A stretch of DNA of 64,000 nt from Cyprinodon diabolis (lineage: Eukaryota > Chordata > Actinopteri > Cyprinodontiformes > Cyprinodontidae): assembly GCA_030533445.1 (NCBI GenBank), contig CM060069.1:2512756-2576755 (forward strand), written 5' to 3'. Of this stretch, positions 22,590-34,889 are shown in pieces. Under the pieces are notes generated by a model that worked only from the letters and a program-made list of their open reading frames with translations, ran no database searches and had not been told where the DNA came from. Numbering within the stretch: the first letter of the stretch is position 1; every line of letters starts with the position of its first letter. Both the position numbers and the translations under genes were made by a program.

Positions 22590-24217
22590 TTTTCTCACCC
22601 CTCGTGGGGTGGTATGTGTCATCCTCAAGCTCGGGTCCTCTACCAGAGGCCTGGGAGTTTGAGGGTTCTGCGCAGTATCTTTGCTGTTCCTAGGACTGCG
22701 CTCTTCTGGACAGAGACCTCTGATGTTTTACCTGGAATCTGCTGTAGCCACTCTCCCAGTTTGGGGGTCACAGCCCCCAGTGCTCCAATTACCATTGGCA
22801 CCACTGCTGCTCTTACTTTCCACATCTTTTCTAGCTCCTCTTTCAGCCCTTGGTATTTCTCAAGCTTCTCGTGTTCTTTCTTCTTGATGTTGCTGTCGCT
22901 TGGGATTGCCACATCTATCACTACTGCCTTCTTCTGCTGTTTGTCGATCAACACGATGTCTGGTTGGTTAGCCATCACCTGTTTGTCAGTCTGGATCTTG
23001 AAGTCCCATAGGATCTTAGCTCGGTCATTCTCAACTACCTTAGGAGGTGTCTTCCATTTTGACCTTGGGACTTCCAGCCCATACTCATGGCAGATGTTCC
23101 TGTACACTATGACAGCTACCTGGTTGTGGCGTTCCATGTATGCACTTCCTGCCTGCATTTTACACCCTGCTGTTATGTGCTGAATTGTTTCAGAGGCATC
23201 TTTGCACAGTCTGCATCGGGGGTCCTGCCTGGTGTGGTAGACCCCGGCCTCTATTGATCTTGTACTGAGTGCCTGTTCTTGTGCTGCCATGATTAGTGCC
23301 TCTGTGCTGTCCTTCAGTCCAGCCTTTTCCAGCCACTGGTAGGATTTTTTGATATCAGCCACTTCTTCTATTTGTCTGTGGTATATGCCGTGCAGTGGCT
23401 TGTCCCTCCATGATGGTTCTCCTTCATCTTTCTTGTCCTCTTGTTTTACCAACCCGCACCCGCCTGAACCCGTTAGGATGACTACCGAACTCAACCCGTC
23501 ACCCGCGGATATCTTCAATTCAAATCCGAACCCGACCCGACCCGTTGATATTTAACCCGCAACCCGACCCGTTAACACATCAAGTAATAGGCTATAGTAC
23601 GCTGCGCTGCAGAACAGCGCCATTAACACTGCAGCAGACGTGTATGCACAGATTGTGGCCTTTTTGGAGGGAAGCCCACACTGCCGGCAGGGCTTTAAGC
23701 TACAACAAGGGTGACCCCAGTGCCTGATTAATATAACATTTCTGATGTCCATAACAACACACACGCATCAACAAAAAAAAATCACCAACTACCCGCCCGC
23801 ACTAAAAAAATATCCGCCCGACCCCGACCCCGCGTACCCGTATTTTTATTTATGTATTTTTCACTCGCAAAAGAGCATTTTAGTGGGTGACCCGTCGGGG
23901 ACCCGTGGGTACCCGACCCGTTGCAGGACTCTAGTCCCAGGTATTCACCAAGCCATTTGTCTTTAGGGGCCATCTTCCTGATGCACTTCTGGATCTTAGT
24001 TGTTTCATCCTGGACAGTGGTCTTGACACTCACTAGCCCTCGGCCTCCCTCGCTACGCTTGGTATACAGTCTCAGAGTGCTGGATTTTGGGTGAAACCCT
24101 CCATGCATTGTGAGGAGCTTTCTCGTCTTGTTGTCAGTAGCCTCTATCTCCTCTTTTGGCCAGTTTATTATACCAGCGGGGTATCTGATGACTGGCAGGG
24201 CATATGTGTTGATGGCT
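22590..24217 (-). pseudogene. R4/Dong-clade LINE (Rex6-like), C-terminal half, interrupted
   Basis: The minus-strand frame begins INTYALPVIRYPAGIINW (24217), continues with HPKSSTLRLYTKRSEGGRGL and EYLGL, is cut by an insert at 23451-23931, and resumes with SWRDKPLHGIYHRQIEEVAD. It then shows a CCHC-type zinc motif (CRLC, H, C near 23210-23150). Next comes a restriction-like PD-(D/E)XK endonuclease (QPDIVLID, KAVVIDVAIP, about 22905-22975). It ends in [12 protein letters not shown]4-type LINEs use this nuclease to nick target DNA. The RT core is missing, so the copy is 5' truncated. The 3' end abuts the (AT)n tract. Confidence 0.85.
23451..23931. mobile_element. ACCCG-rich non-autonomous insert (hAT-like) in the R4 LINE
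   Basis: About 480 bases interrupt the R4 frame between EYLGL and KQED. Both ends are packed with ACCCG/ACCCGACCC words. The right end, GACCCGTTGCAGGACTCTAG, is like the terminus of a common fish hAT MITE as I remember it. The left end does not show the matching inverted terminus, so it may be truncated. There is no coding capacity. Confidence 0.55.
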
Positions 24218-24843
24218 TATATATATATATATTTTTTACAAACTGATATCTAGCATATGAATTTATAGGTACGCTAGAACAAATTCCTTGTACTGCAACA
24301 AATACACCACCAAAGGCATGAGGTAAATGTATTCCTTTGGCTAATTTAAGCCCTTTGAATCCAAAGGCTGGTCAACAATTCCCTATCTGACCTACTTTAA
24401 AGTGCTCTGTAAAAGATTGATGAACACAATTCCCTGAGATACGAGTTAATTTTGCATTGGAACACATCTTTCTGGCTCACCTGACATGTTCATGTGTTCA
24501 TATAACATTCAGGTCACTCTGGGAAGCCTAGCTGTTAAGAACAGTGTAGTCTGAGAACTGTTGATGATTTACTGGAAATTTTAACATGAAATATATTCTA
24601 ATAAAGGTAGGACCTGGATTTTATCTATGTTATTGTTAGAGTTTTTAAATATTTAGAGAAGAAGAAATTTGGTGAAGTCTCCTTTGATAGGGCTTGGGCG
24701 TCATGACGTAATTACTTTGCGTGGCCGCCATGTTGATGGCCTCCTTTACCGCTGCTCAGACTACTGCCTATGACTACCGCCTACTTTACTCCCTCTCAGC
24801 CGTGTTTTTATTTGATTAATTTCACCTTAACTTGGTTTCAACC
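24218..24843. other. No repeat recognised; GC-rich promoter-like patch before the THAP exon
   Basis: The first 400 bases are AT-rich and unassigned. From about 24690 the sequence has GTCATGACGTAAT (CRE-like) and GTGGCCGCCATGTTG (YY1-like). A pyrimidine-rich leader then runs into ACCATGG at 24842. This would suit a TATA-less promoter, but it is inferred from motifs only. Confidence 0.35.
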
Positions 24844-25079
24844 ATGGTAAACCGTTGCTGTATTGTGGGCTGTACCAGCGCAACACATGATCGCCATTAG
24901 AAAAACAGAAAATGGGTTAATTTTCCACCGCTTTCCTGCCTGGAGGCGCAACCACAGAGACCAAGTGTCAGAGATAAAGAGTCGTCGGATAGCTTGGATC
25001 GCGGCTGTAAGACGAGCGAACATAACTTTCCACAGCATCCCGATGTCAATGAGAGTGTGTTCTCTGCATTTTCATTCTG
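24844..25079 (+). pseudogene. THAP zinc-finger first exon, frameshifted
   Basis: From the ATG in ACCATGG the frame reads MVNRCCIVGCTSATHDRH and then hits a stop. The neighbouring frame continues with ENGLIFHRFPAWRR, RIAWIAAVRR and MRVCSLHFHSG. Together these supply the C2-CH pattern, the invariant Trp, the FP motif and the final HF of a THAP DNA-binding domain. One extra base near 24895 explains the break. The exon ends at a GT-AAGT donor (25080). THAP domains occur in P-element-type transposases and in domesticated host factors, and I cannot tell which this was. It lies in the gfra intron on the opposite strand. Confidence 0.65.
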
Positions 25080-26779
25080 GTAAGTTCAAGATGCACGGTT
25101 TTATTTTATAGCCTACATTGTTTCTTTCCTTCAAAGTTGGGATCTTTTACGGGAAAATAATAAAAACGGCAGGCTCAAATATGTGAGAAATATGTGAGAA
25201 ACCCGGAGGGTTTAGGGAGGGTTGGCAGTTAACGTTACCAACACCTTTGAAACACATAGCAGCTAGTTAAAAGTACATTACATGCGTGAGTGGTTGTTAG
25301 CACTAACGGTTAGCAGTTACTAAACTAGCAGGTTCCAGAGCCCATCTAAGCACAGCTTACCTTCGTACGGATTACTGTTCCCACTGTTTGCTGGCTTTAT
25401 GATCTGCAGCTCCTGAACCCATCCATTCATGAACTGCATATGAGACTCCCAGAACTTGTAGCTTCAGAACTGTTTTGAAGTATAGGTGCTCACTCATCGG
25501 TGCTCCACTCATTGTTTGGAACTTCATATGGATCCAAATTATTAATAATGCTGATTTTGTTTGTCTTTTTTCTCTCTACTTCTACGTCTCTTCTTTCAAC
25601 AACAACGTTGTATCAGAGCTATGTTTACGTTCACGTAGCCCTCAATATGGCCGCCACGTCCCACAATGCAACGCGGATCCCAAGCCCTATTGCAACAAAC
25701 TCATTTAAAAGGTGACAGCTCTCACTTGGAGTGGAGCGCATGCGTGACAATGGTTAAAATCCATCATCGATGCAGTCCTGATTGGAAAAGTCACCATGAC
25801 AACAGGCAAGACGAGGTCTGCCTATTTCACACCACAGGAACTGGAGATTTAAATGCAGAATTAAAAGACATATTGGGGAATGCGTTTAAAAGAAAGAGAA
25901 ACACTAGGAAAGAACATCAGCTACAAAGGACATGAAAAGAAGACTGCTGCTTGAGTTACTGCATTTGCTATTGCTGCTTATATGGAGTCTGATATGGTAG
26001 ACTGGTTTGACATTTATTAAAACGCTCTCCTCTTTAGTTCTATTTGTAGATCACTTAAATAGGATTCTGACTGGTTAAAATCCCATTTGTAGTAAGAACA
26101 GTAATAGTAGATTTCCTAGATTGCATTATTGCAGCAGAAACTGAATTTTAGAATGTCTTTCAGTAAGAATTAAGCTTTATATACCTAGAAGTGTTCAGAC
26201 ATTTTAGGAGGTCATTTTGAAATTTATCAGCATGACTGAATATATATTGATGATATCCAAAATACATTTCTTGTCCAAACTAATTACGACCAGTAACAAA
26301 CAGAATGTGGAATATTCCTTCAGGTATAGAGATATTCGTGTTTGAGTGTTTATTTTACATTTGAATATTGACATTTAGTTTGAAATGTTATTTTTCATAA
26401 GGGAATGTATGCTTTTTAGATATCAGAAATGCATAGTCAAACAAACTAATAAACATGAAAACAGCCTGCCATAGCTGATGTTACCAGTATAACATTCTGG
26501 CAGGAAAACTTGTTTACTGGTTGAATGGTGGTGGATCCAGGCAGGCAGACACCCTTGGCTGGGCCCAGACTGAATAATCTTAAAATGAGGTCATGCTGGG
26601 AAGCAATGAATAGTGCATCGAATAGTTAATTAAATAAATAATAATAATTGATAATTATTATTTATTTTATTATTTTATTTTGTTTTTAATCTATTTATGT
26701 GCTACAAATATGAATTTTTTGTCAGTTTCAGCTTTCCTTACCTGCTCTACTCGCATTTCATCCCATTTATGGACCAAAT
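25080..26779. other. Unassigned, mostly AT-rich
   Basis: A second YY1-like patch (AATATGGCCGCCACGTCCC) lies near 25645. Near 25796 an ATG starts a 20-residue peptide resembling the beginning of a Myb/SANT-like protein (AYFTPQELEI), then a stop follows. The remainder to 26780 is AT-rich with no recognised element. Confidence 0.35.
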
Positions 26780-27455
26780 AGGGACCCCTTTTTCATCATT
26801 CTGCTTCATTCTATCTCTATTCTCCCACTCTGCAGAATCTGTTAGTTCAATCTCTAACGTTCTGCTCTCTCTGCTTTTTCTCATAGTAGCTTCATCTGGT
26901 CTGTTCCTGTTTGGCTGTGACTCCATCCTGGAGAGAAATATCAGCTGTGCTGCTGCCATCAACACCTTTGTTTCTAGATGTTGGAGCTTGGCCTGTTTTC
27001 CAGTGTGGTCCTGTTTCTCTGACTGTGACTAACTGGATGTGCTCTCTTCATCCTCTGACATGGGAGCTGGCTCGGAGCTCGTCTGCCTGGCTGTGTGTTT
27101 CCTGGACGGGGCCGCCTGTGGAGCTGGTTGACAGTTGCCTTTTGTATCTATGCTTCTTTTTCTATGTCTGCTTCTGTCTCCTTGAACCCCAGTGGGCCTC
27201 AGCAGATGGCCGCTCACACTGAGCCTGGTTCTGCTGGAGGTTTCTTCCTGTTCAAAGGGAGTTTTTCCTCTCCACCGTCGCTACAAGCATGCTTAGTGTG
27301 AGGGATTGCTGAAGAGTCAATGAGTCGATGCAATCAGCTGGTTTTCCTTAGATAGAAAACTTTGAATCAATCTGACTGGATGATCTGGTGAACTGGAAAG
27401 TGCCTTGAGATGACGTGATGTGAAATGGAGCTATAGAAATAAACTGAATTGAATT
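26780..27455 (+). repeat. L2/Rex1-like LINE 3' tail, copy A
   Basis: Near-collinear with the 3' untranslated part of the LINE at 18.77-19.5 kb. It includes TTTGGCTGTGACTCCATCCT, GAGCCTGGTTCTGCTGGAGG, GGGAGTTTTTCCTCTCCAC and the terminal AATAAACTGAATTGAATT. No ORF2 coding is retained. Long open frames here are chance. Confidence 0.8.
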
Positions 27456-27484
27456 AACCGTGTTTGAAGGAAGAGGAATGATGA

Positions 27485-27705
27485 GAACCATCCCAAGAAA
27501 ACCATCCCTTCTGTGAAGCATAGGGGTGGTAGCATCATGCTTTGGGGCTGTTTTTCTGAACATTGGTCAGGGCTACTACACTGGTTATATCTCTCACAGT
27601 TGACATGCACCTACAATGACAAATTCAGACCCCTTCATGATTTCTAATTGAGAGAACTTGCAAAATAGCATAGTGTTTAAATACTTATATTCCTCACCTC
27701 AAGAG
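27485..27705 (+). pseudogene. Tc1-like transposase and 3' end fragment
   Basis: Plus-strand bases 27489-27560 encode [20 protein letters not shown], the DDE-core signature of Tc1 elements. The downstream stretch CAAATTCAGACCCCTTCATG followed by AACTTGCAAAATAGC and AATACTTATATTCCTCACC is the typical 3' terminal region of a fish Tc1 family. The two parts are joined by a deletion. Confidence 0.7.
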
Positions 27706-28858
27706 AGTATCTTGAACACGTCTCAAACACTTTTTTTTTTTTTTGCATTTGACGTTCATTCCCCAGTTTTTTTTTCTTTGCTCTTTAATGCATCAGCCTA
27801 ATTGAAACTTAGAAAAATATTGTTAATAATGTGAGAAGTCTTTCCCCTTAAACATCAGACGTCATTTATGAAAAGATGTTGCAAACCCAGTTTTCAAAGT
27901 CTTTTAAACAATCTAAAAAATGGCAGCTTTTTTACCTTGCACTTTTCAACCAAATGTAGACGTCCTTTGGACATAAATAATTTCTTTTCAATGTGTTTTT
28001 AACAAATCTTTGCTCATGGGTTATAATTCATATCATCGACAGCAGCGGTTCCAAAATTTATTCAGCCAACCCCCCCCCTTCTGTGTCCAAACCGGGTTGA
28101 AAGATGCCAGGCCATACAGATCTGGGACCATCAGTGTATCACCTACTGCCATTGCTACTTTAAAATTAAGTTCTCTCAGTACGTTAGATTTCTTTTTATT
28201 TACACCACTCCATCTGGGCTCCCAAACTTCTTTAGTCATTGAGTTATTTCATGTGATTCAGTGCAGGCGTGGTGTATGTATTGAAAAATATGCTGTTTGA
28301 AAATATTTCTATTTCATTTCTCATTTTATTGCATATTTATAATGTTATACTGTTGTTTTTTTGTTACCTATGTTAGCTTTGGTCCTGTATATTCTGCATC
28401 CATTTGTCCATCCATGCCTATTATTTATCCTCACTTCAGGCTTTAATCAACAAAAGTAATCGGTGCTAAAGTTGGGGAAGACTTCTGCAAATGTTTCAAA
28501 CATTCACAGTCACACCGTCTTTAGATAGCTTCCTTATCAGCCACTTAACAAATCTATTTTAATGAAGAGGTTTGTTTATTACAATCCCTATTAGGCATGT
28601 GATAAAATTCCTTATAAATTATTACATATAATAATTTAGAAAAATGACTATAAAGGATTTACATAATTATTGAGTGGAATTTGAAATATAACATCAATCG
28701 AATGTTGATTAATCAACATACAATTATACCACCTTAAATCGTGATATATTTAAATAAAAGTCTTTTAAAAGCTGTATGTTTGCTGCAAATAAAAAAAGTG
28801 ATGGATCTATGTTTTTATTAAGTCCTGCTTTGCTAATGTATGGTGGATACGTAAAAAA
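27706..28858. other. No gene seen
   Basis: AT-rich DNA with a T(18) run near 27735 and a C-run near 28070. Short ORFs lack any domain. This could be single-copy intron. Confidence 0.4.
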
Positions 28859-29621
28859 TTTCAGGACCTCAGAACCTTGGATCCAATATTCAAATGGACA
28901 GATAAGGACTATTTTCAAAAGGCTTTAATTATATAAACAAACAAAACGGGCAGCTGGTCCACAGCGGAGAGGATATCTGGATGCTCTGCAGAGAGGGGAA
29001 ACACAGGTCAGTGACTGGATTGTTGGGCTGATCTAGCAACAAAAAGTCACTGACCTGGTTCGAAGTCCATTCCGATCCAAGTGGAAGTGAAGAATCTAGG
29101 AGGGAGGCAGTTGCTTGCAGCCATAGCCACTTCCTGAACTCCGGGTGATGATGAGCTGATGCCAGCTGAACGCTGAAGGGGCAACAGGGTCCGTGAGGGT
29201 ATATCCAGACCCGAGGTTGAATCCGAACCAGGTTGGCAGACCAGAAGATCATAGAGCCAAAGAGGTAGAGAAGGGGAATCCAAGCTGAGGTCAGTAACAC
29301 AGTCCAAGTTCCGTACACCAGCAGAATCCAGGAAATGAGTTCAAAAACAAAAACTGACAGGGCGGGCAAGGGCAACGCAAAAACTCAAAAATCCAGAGGC
29401 AGAAAAAAAAAAAGGTTAGAATTGGAATCACAGAAAACCACTAAAACGCTAGAGTTACTCTCACAAAAACAGCTTCCATAATCTGGCGCAGACGGTAGGC
29501 AGGTAAACAATATAAATAGCTGAGGGAACAGGTGGAGACGATCAGTGTAAATCAGCCGCCAGGCCAATTAGACAAGTGAGCAGGAGTAAATAAAAAGCCA
29601 GCAATTAGCTTCAAGACCATG
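28859..29621 (-). repeat. LTR-like repeat, copy A (solo LTR candidate)
   Basis: Collinear with 46225-46805 plus 47736-47865: shared landmarks include CTCTGCAGAGA, GTCAGTGACT, GACCTGGTT, CAATTAGACA and CACAAAAACAGCTT. Read on the minus strand it has a promoter-like region with CAGCTATTTATATTG, suited to a TATA box. The ends are more decayed than in the other copy and no target duplication is evident. Confidence 0.6.
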
Positions 29622-29684
29622 AAAAAAAAAAACCTTTACAGCATATTTTGCATGATTTGTAGTTAAACTTGCTATGGCTAAGGG

Positions 29685-30492
29685 TGTTAGGACTCCTGTC
29701 TTTGTGGTTTGTGTTTCTGTGTGTTTGTCTTCCGTCCTCCACCAGGCGGCGCCTGGTCCTGATTCACCTCCTCACACACCTGCTAAGGGTTACCTGATTA
29801 ACAGAGCGCTCTTAAGCTGCTGACTGCCACTACCTCGATGCCAGAGTGTTTGCCAGTTTTGGGTACTCTAGCCAAGCTGAGTTTTGCTGAGTCAAACTGA
29901 GTTTTTGTCAACCTGAGTTTTAATCTTGCTATTTTTTGTCTTTGCCTCTCGGCAGGAAGTCATCCTGCAAACTGGACGTTTTGGACCTTCTCTCCCTGGA
30001 AGGATCAACTGAGCCTCAAACTGAGCGGAGATTCAAACTAGAGATTTGGATCCACTTTCCTCCAAGGGATCAATTGAATTTCACATTGAGCAAGGGATTC
30101 ATCTGCACCACAGTACAGCAGGAAATCTGAGTGGCAGTCAGTTTCTCCGTTCTTCTACAAACAACCGCATTCTGGGTAAACCCTGTCTGCCCTCCACCGA
30201 ATGAGACAAACACCGGAACACCCCACACCGACTGGAGTCTAAGAGTCAACCACTTTTCTGGAAACGTGAGTCTGCAATCCATTTCTCCTCTTCAAGTTCG
30301 AGAATCAGTTTTTCCCACTGAGCCTGAACTAACCGCAGTGTCTTCCCCTCACCTTTCAGTTCCGGTTGAGCAGTGTTCAGAGCAACACTGGAATCTCCAC
30401 AAGCTTCTCAATAAAGCTGTTAAAGTTTTTCCCTGGTCTTTCTGTTTTGGTTTCTCTGCATGTGGGTCCGAGTTCTTGATAAAATCATGAGA
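29685..30492 (+). repeat. Solo LTR, chromovirus-type
   Basis: It begins TGTTAGGACTCC and ends AAAATCATGAGA, near the usual CATGACA. It carries CTCAATAAAGCTG (30408) followed by TCTCTGCATGTGGGTCC, the arrangement seen in the 59.2-kb LTR (AATAAACAG, then TTCTGCATGTGGG). The target duplication is not clear (AAGGG versus AAGAA). Confidence 0.65.
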
Positions 30493-30708
30493 AAGAATAA
30501 GTCTACCTCTCTGATTGAGCTGATGAAATCTAAGATCTATTCAGCAGCTAACCTGATCTCTCCTTCAAAGGGGTTCTGAAATATCTTGTTTAACTTTAAG
30601 CATATTCAGATTTCAAATATTCCTGTTGCTGGTTTTCTTTTTTGCTGCACAAATATTGCAGTGAGTGTAAAACCGGGTATATACGGTACAACGTTTTCAA
30701 TCACTGTA

Positions 30709-31165
30709 TTCAGCTACAACCCAAACAGTCAGATCCTGTGGGACTTCCACATACAGACAGCCCGAATGGTATCGGTAAACCAACCAGAAATTGTGGTGGT
30801 GGACAAAAAGCAGAGGAAAGCCATTGCGGTTGACATAGCAATACCAGGTAACGGCAACATCAGGAAAAGGGAACATGAGAAACCAGAGAAATACCAGGGG
30901 CTCAGAGAAGAGATGGAGAAAACCTGAAGGTCAAGGCATCAGTGGTACCCGTGGTCATTGGGGCCCTCGGGGCAGTGACCCCCAAACTTGAGGAGTGGTT
31001 ACAGCAGATTTCTGGAAATAGATCAGACATCTCAGTCCAGAAAATTACAGTTCTAGGAACAGCAAAGATACTGCGCAGAACTCTTAAGCTCCAAGGCCTC
31101 TGGTAGAGGACCTGAGCTTGGAGGAAAGCAGGGGGAGAGACCCCCCATGGTGGGTGAGGAAGAGT
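30709..31165 (+). pseudogene. R4/Dong-clade LINE, 3' end fragment, second copy
   Basis: The plus strand encodes SQILWDFHIQTARMVS, then NQPEIVVVDKKQRK and AVDIAIP (the PD-(D/E)XK nuclease). After a frameshift near 30925 it continues with VIGALGAVTPKLEEW and ends in LKLQGLW. It matches the LINE at 22.6-24.2 kb but has its own changes, including the frameshift. It ends in a T-run near 31165. Everything upstream of the nuclease is missing. Confidence 0.85.
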
Positions 31166-31263
31166 TTTTTTTTTTTCATTGACCTCATTCCACAAAACTT
31201 CCATCCACATCCATGTATTCAACTTGTTTTCGGAAATATTCCATATTTTCCTACATTACCAGA

Positions 31264-31800
31264 TGTCAGGACCCAGCAGGTAGTTTTCTTCCTCTGCTCT
31301 CTCCACAGGTGACTGGAGTTGACTGGTGGGCGTGGTACACACCTGCGGCTTGTTCTGCTATGTTTGCGGCTGCGCTATAAGAACATCTCTCTGACAGCTG
31401 GAGGATGTCAGACTGTTAACCTTGTGTGGTATCTACACGCCCTGGATCTCACTCACTGCTCTGATCCTGCTGCAGGCATTTCCCCCATGCTCACCTGGTG
31501 TCACCAAGTTGGGTTGAGAACCTCACTGGGTCTCCCTGGTACCTCCAGGTGATGCTGATCACTGCTGATCACCATTTCAGATCCTGCTCGAGCTCCCCCG
31601 TCCCGCTCATCAGTCATCCAGTCACCAGATTTCCTCATCCAAGGCAGCACTGAGTCCACTTCTCTGCTCCACCTTCCCTTCCGCTTTCCGAGCTCTGTGG
31701 TAATCGTTACCGACCCCTCTGATGCGCTGCCCGGCCTCAGTGCGCCGTCTAACCTCTCTCTTCCTTTCTTAGATCGAGCAAACGTTCTACGCACATAGAA
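31264..31800 (+). repeat. Possible 5' part of an LTR
   Basis: It starts TGTCAGGACCCAGCAGG and has GCGCTATAAGAACA (TATA-like) about 105 bases in, as in gypsy LTRs of this window. No polyadenylation signal or terminal CA end is found, so it is at best a fragment. Confidence 0.35.
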
Positions 31801-32109
31801 CGGCCTTACGAAAACATATCACCAAAAATGATTAACAATTAGGAGGACCACTTGTTAACATAATTCACCCCAGAATTTTTTTTTCCTCCACAGCCTGGCC
31901 ACAGGCATCTTTTCGAGATAGGTTCCTTTCCGGTTTCTGGAATGAGTTCTGTTCCATGTTGGGAATCTGGATTCCTTTTGGGGTATATCAACAACGAAGA
32001 GAAGTTTGATGTCTGAAGCTGATTTTTTTTTTTTACATGTGTCTGTATAAAGTTGTTCATTAGTTGTAAGTAGCTGTTTCCTCTTTAGATATATTTCTTC
32101 TATCTGTTA

Positions 32110-32352
32110 TATCTGGTTCTGCTGTAGGTTTTTCCTGTTAATATGGAGTTTTTCCTCTCCACTGTCGCTACAAGCATGTTTAGTGTGAGGGATTGCTGAA
32201 GAGTCAATGAGTCGATGCAATCAGCTGGTTTTCCTTAGATAGAAAACTTTAAATCCATCTGACTGGATGATCTGGTTGAATCGTCTCTGTCAGGCGCCTT
32301 GGGATGACATGTTTCATGAATTTGCGCTATACAACCAAACTGAATTGAATTT
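32110..32352 (+). repeat. L2/Rex1-like LINE 3' tail, copy B
   Basis: The last 240 bases of the same tail family: GGTTCTGCTGTAGGTTTTTC, ACAAGCATG, GAGTCAATGAGTCGATGCAA and the terminal ACTGAATTGAATTTTA. It ends 75 bases before the gfra exon donor (as read on the plus strand). Confidence 0.8.
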
Positions 32353-32426
32353 TATGGAGAGTTTGTGCAGCTCTATCTCTGTGTGAGTTTGGCCCGGTTA
32401 TTTGGCAGAATAATATGTGGACTTAC

Positions 32427-32567
32427 TGAGGCAAGTGTTATGAGTGAAGTCCCTATGGAAGGCCTCACAGTCTTGCTCCTGATGACCTGTGCCCCTGCAG
32501 GTGCACCACAGGCTGATGGTGATGTTGGTTGGGCTGTTGTCACTGTAGTTTGGTGTTACGTCTGAAC
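32427..32567 (-). CDS. gfra2: GDNF family receptor alpha, second visible exon
   Basis: This is a 141-base exon in GFR-alpha domain 3. The acceptor is TTTGGTAACAG and the donor CTCA/GTAAGT is a perfect consensus. It starts in phase with the exon at 39887-39996 (split glycine codon at LIG) and contributes 46 whole codons: SDVTPNYSDNSPTNITIS, then a WCTCRG block, ending DFTHNTCL. TPNY, the C.CRG.G motif, the acidic CE.F stretch and the closing N.CL are conserved GFR-alpha positions. NIT is a possible N-glycosylation site. By recalled comparison it is nearest GFRA2 (SPT, CRGSG, RDFT). A LINE tail lies just to its left, but neither splice site is disturbed. Confidence 0.93.
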
Positions 32568-34889
32568 CTGTTACCAAACGGGGCAGAAAGAATGGAAAAT
32601 AAGAATTAGGACTGTCCAGGAAGAAGCTCAATACATTTTTACTATATTTGGAATAAAATGATGGGATGGTTATCAAATAGGAAATGAATCAACTACAATG
32701 CATCTCCTTAACTCCTCCATTGAAGATCTGAGTATTCAAATGTGTCAAAAGTATTAATATTAATTACTCAACCAAAAGTAAAAACCTTACAGTTGAAAAA
32801 CACTTTGTAGGAGTTAAGAGTATCAACTTAAGCTTTTTACTTAAGCGTAAAAGTACAATTTTTAAAACTACTTGAAATTTAAAAATAAAAGTAATGTAGG
32901 AATAAATGTTAAGGACATAAGCTTTACTGCACTACCCAATTAAAGGACCATTCCTCTACAATTCTGGGTGTTAACTTCCTTCTACTTAAGGTTCTAATTT
33001 TAAATAATGGCAATTGTGATAAATGTAACTTTGCATCATCTTGAAAAACAATCTATTTTGGTAAGTGGTGAACAACAAGTTGGGGCAGCACCGAGTCGAA
33101 CCACAAAGAAATTCATTGTCTGGATGAAACAAATTATTTTGATGGGTTTTATTTTTTATTTATTTATTTATTTTAACCAACAGGCCATAATGAAAATGAG
33201 CTTAAATGAAACAAAAGTAATGAGTCAATTTTCAAATTCGGAGGAGTAGAAAGTAGAGATAATTGCAAGAAAAATGTAGAGTTGTCTAAAAATGAATTAC
33301 TCCAGTAAACTTTAAATAGCAGAAATGTCTAAGGTAACGAACATTTGTACTTTGTTACGTGACACTTCTGCAAATAATAATCAAGAAATGATGCTAAAAA
33401 CAGCCAGCTGTCCTCTAAAGCTGCTTTCACATGGATTGAGTTTTGAGCATCAAAATAAGGTACATTTAAAAAGCATGTTTGAGACCCTCGATGCTGTTAG
33501 GATATTTTACATGTAGATTATGAATATACAATTAACTAGAACTGGCAGTTGTATTGATATAATTGATAGATCTTTCAAGACTGAAGGTAAAACCTATTAA
33601 ATGTTCTTTGTTGAATAATGATAACTATAATCCACTGGCTCACCAGGATTTCTGGCCTCTCACATTCTAGTCGGCTTCTTGACTGGCTGTCAAAATCCAG
33701 TTATCCCCACCAATTTAGTGACTTAGGCTAGGACTACCAGTAGAGGTATTGATTAGCAACCAAAGAACCATCAAGGATAGGTTAGAACCTTTCAGAACTG
33801 CTGCAAAACACACCTTTTGTAACACATTCCTCTTGAGTTTCAGAACTTATAGAGCCAAACTGGATGATAACCATGCCCTGGGTGTGAGACTGAGGGGACC
33901 CCTGCTGTGAGACTGAGACAAAGAACCCCTGGTTGCTGCCCTGAATGCTGAGCTGCAAATGGATGAAATTCAAGCTTTCCAAATGGACATGGAAAATAAG
34001 GTTTGCAGGTCTGGCATGATTAGGGACAGAACAAACAACATGTGTTTACTGATGAGTAAAGTCAAGCTAACAGGATGGACTGCATGCTACGCTATGCTAC
34101 AGAAATATGTGTTGAGCTGTTGTTGAAGCTTCGACAAGCTTTATTCACTAAGGGTTGAAACACTGATATAACATTAGTGTTCATGTGTTCCTCAGATGCT
34201 CATTACATTTCCATTACCAAGTATGACCAAGAGTCATTTAGTGGAATCCTGATGTCTATTCGCTACTAGCTATTTCAAGGAAGGTAAAGAATCATTTGAC
34301 TAAAGGTTATTGGTTCCTGATTAAGCAAATAATTTAATAAAACATTAATTGGCCAAATAATGTTTTATTATCCTTATGGATTTGCATTGTGAATTGGTCT
34401 GAAAACATTCCAATTTCTTTAAAATTAGTGAAAAGCTAATTCGATCATATCCAAAATTCTTCCAGATAAACTTTGGTTTCAAACACAGAATCCATCTTAA
34501 ACTGTAATATCGTTTTCAATCGTTTCCCCCTTCCTCTTTGTACATAGTAGTTAGTTTAGTTGAGTTTTACTAGTCTTAGTTGAGAGTGTTAAACTGAAAT
34601 ATGTTTGACTTGGAGCTGAATGATTTTTGTTAATAAACTCTTATATTTTGAACCGAAGTTGTGGTGAATTTATTCCATGTATGTGCAGAATTGTTTGACC
34701 ATGATTAGAGCTCGAATCACTCTTTCATTTATTGTTCTAACACACAGTTAGTAGGACTGTGTGTCATAAGCACTATACAACAGCTGAAATAATATCTGAT
34801 TAAATAAGATATTTTACCACCCTCAACAGGGAGGTCAATTAACATGTTAAAGCATCAGAAATATAAACTCCCAGCTGGATGGGAATTTA
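32568..34889. other. Intron, AT-rich, no element recognised
   Basis: No coding similarity, terminal repeats or RNA gene was seen. There is a (TTTA)n stretch near 33157-33172. It may be largely single-copy DNA of the gfra intron. Confidence 0.45.

Noticed and set aside
25796..25860. Myb/SANT-like protein start
   Set aside because: Only about 20 residues resemble the family before a stop; too little to call.
26697..27301. Plus-strand ORFs in the LINE tail
   Set aside because: The same region in other copies is broken differently; it is 3' untranslated sequence.
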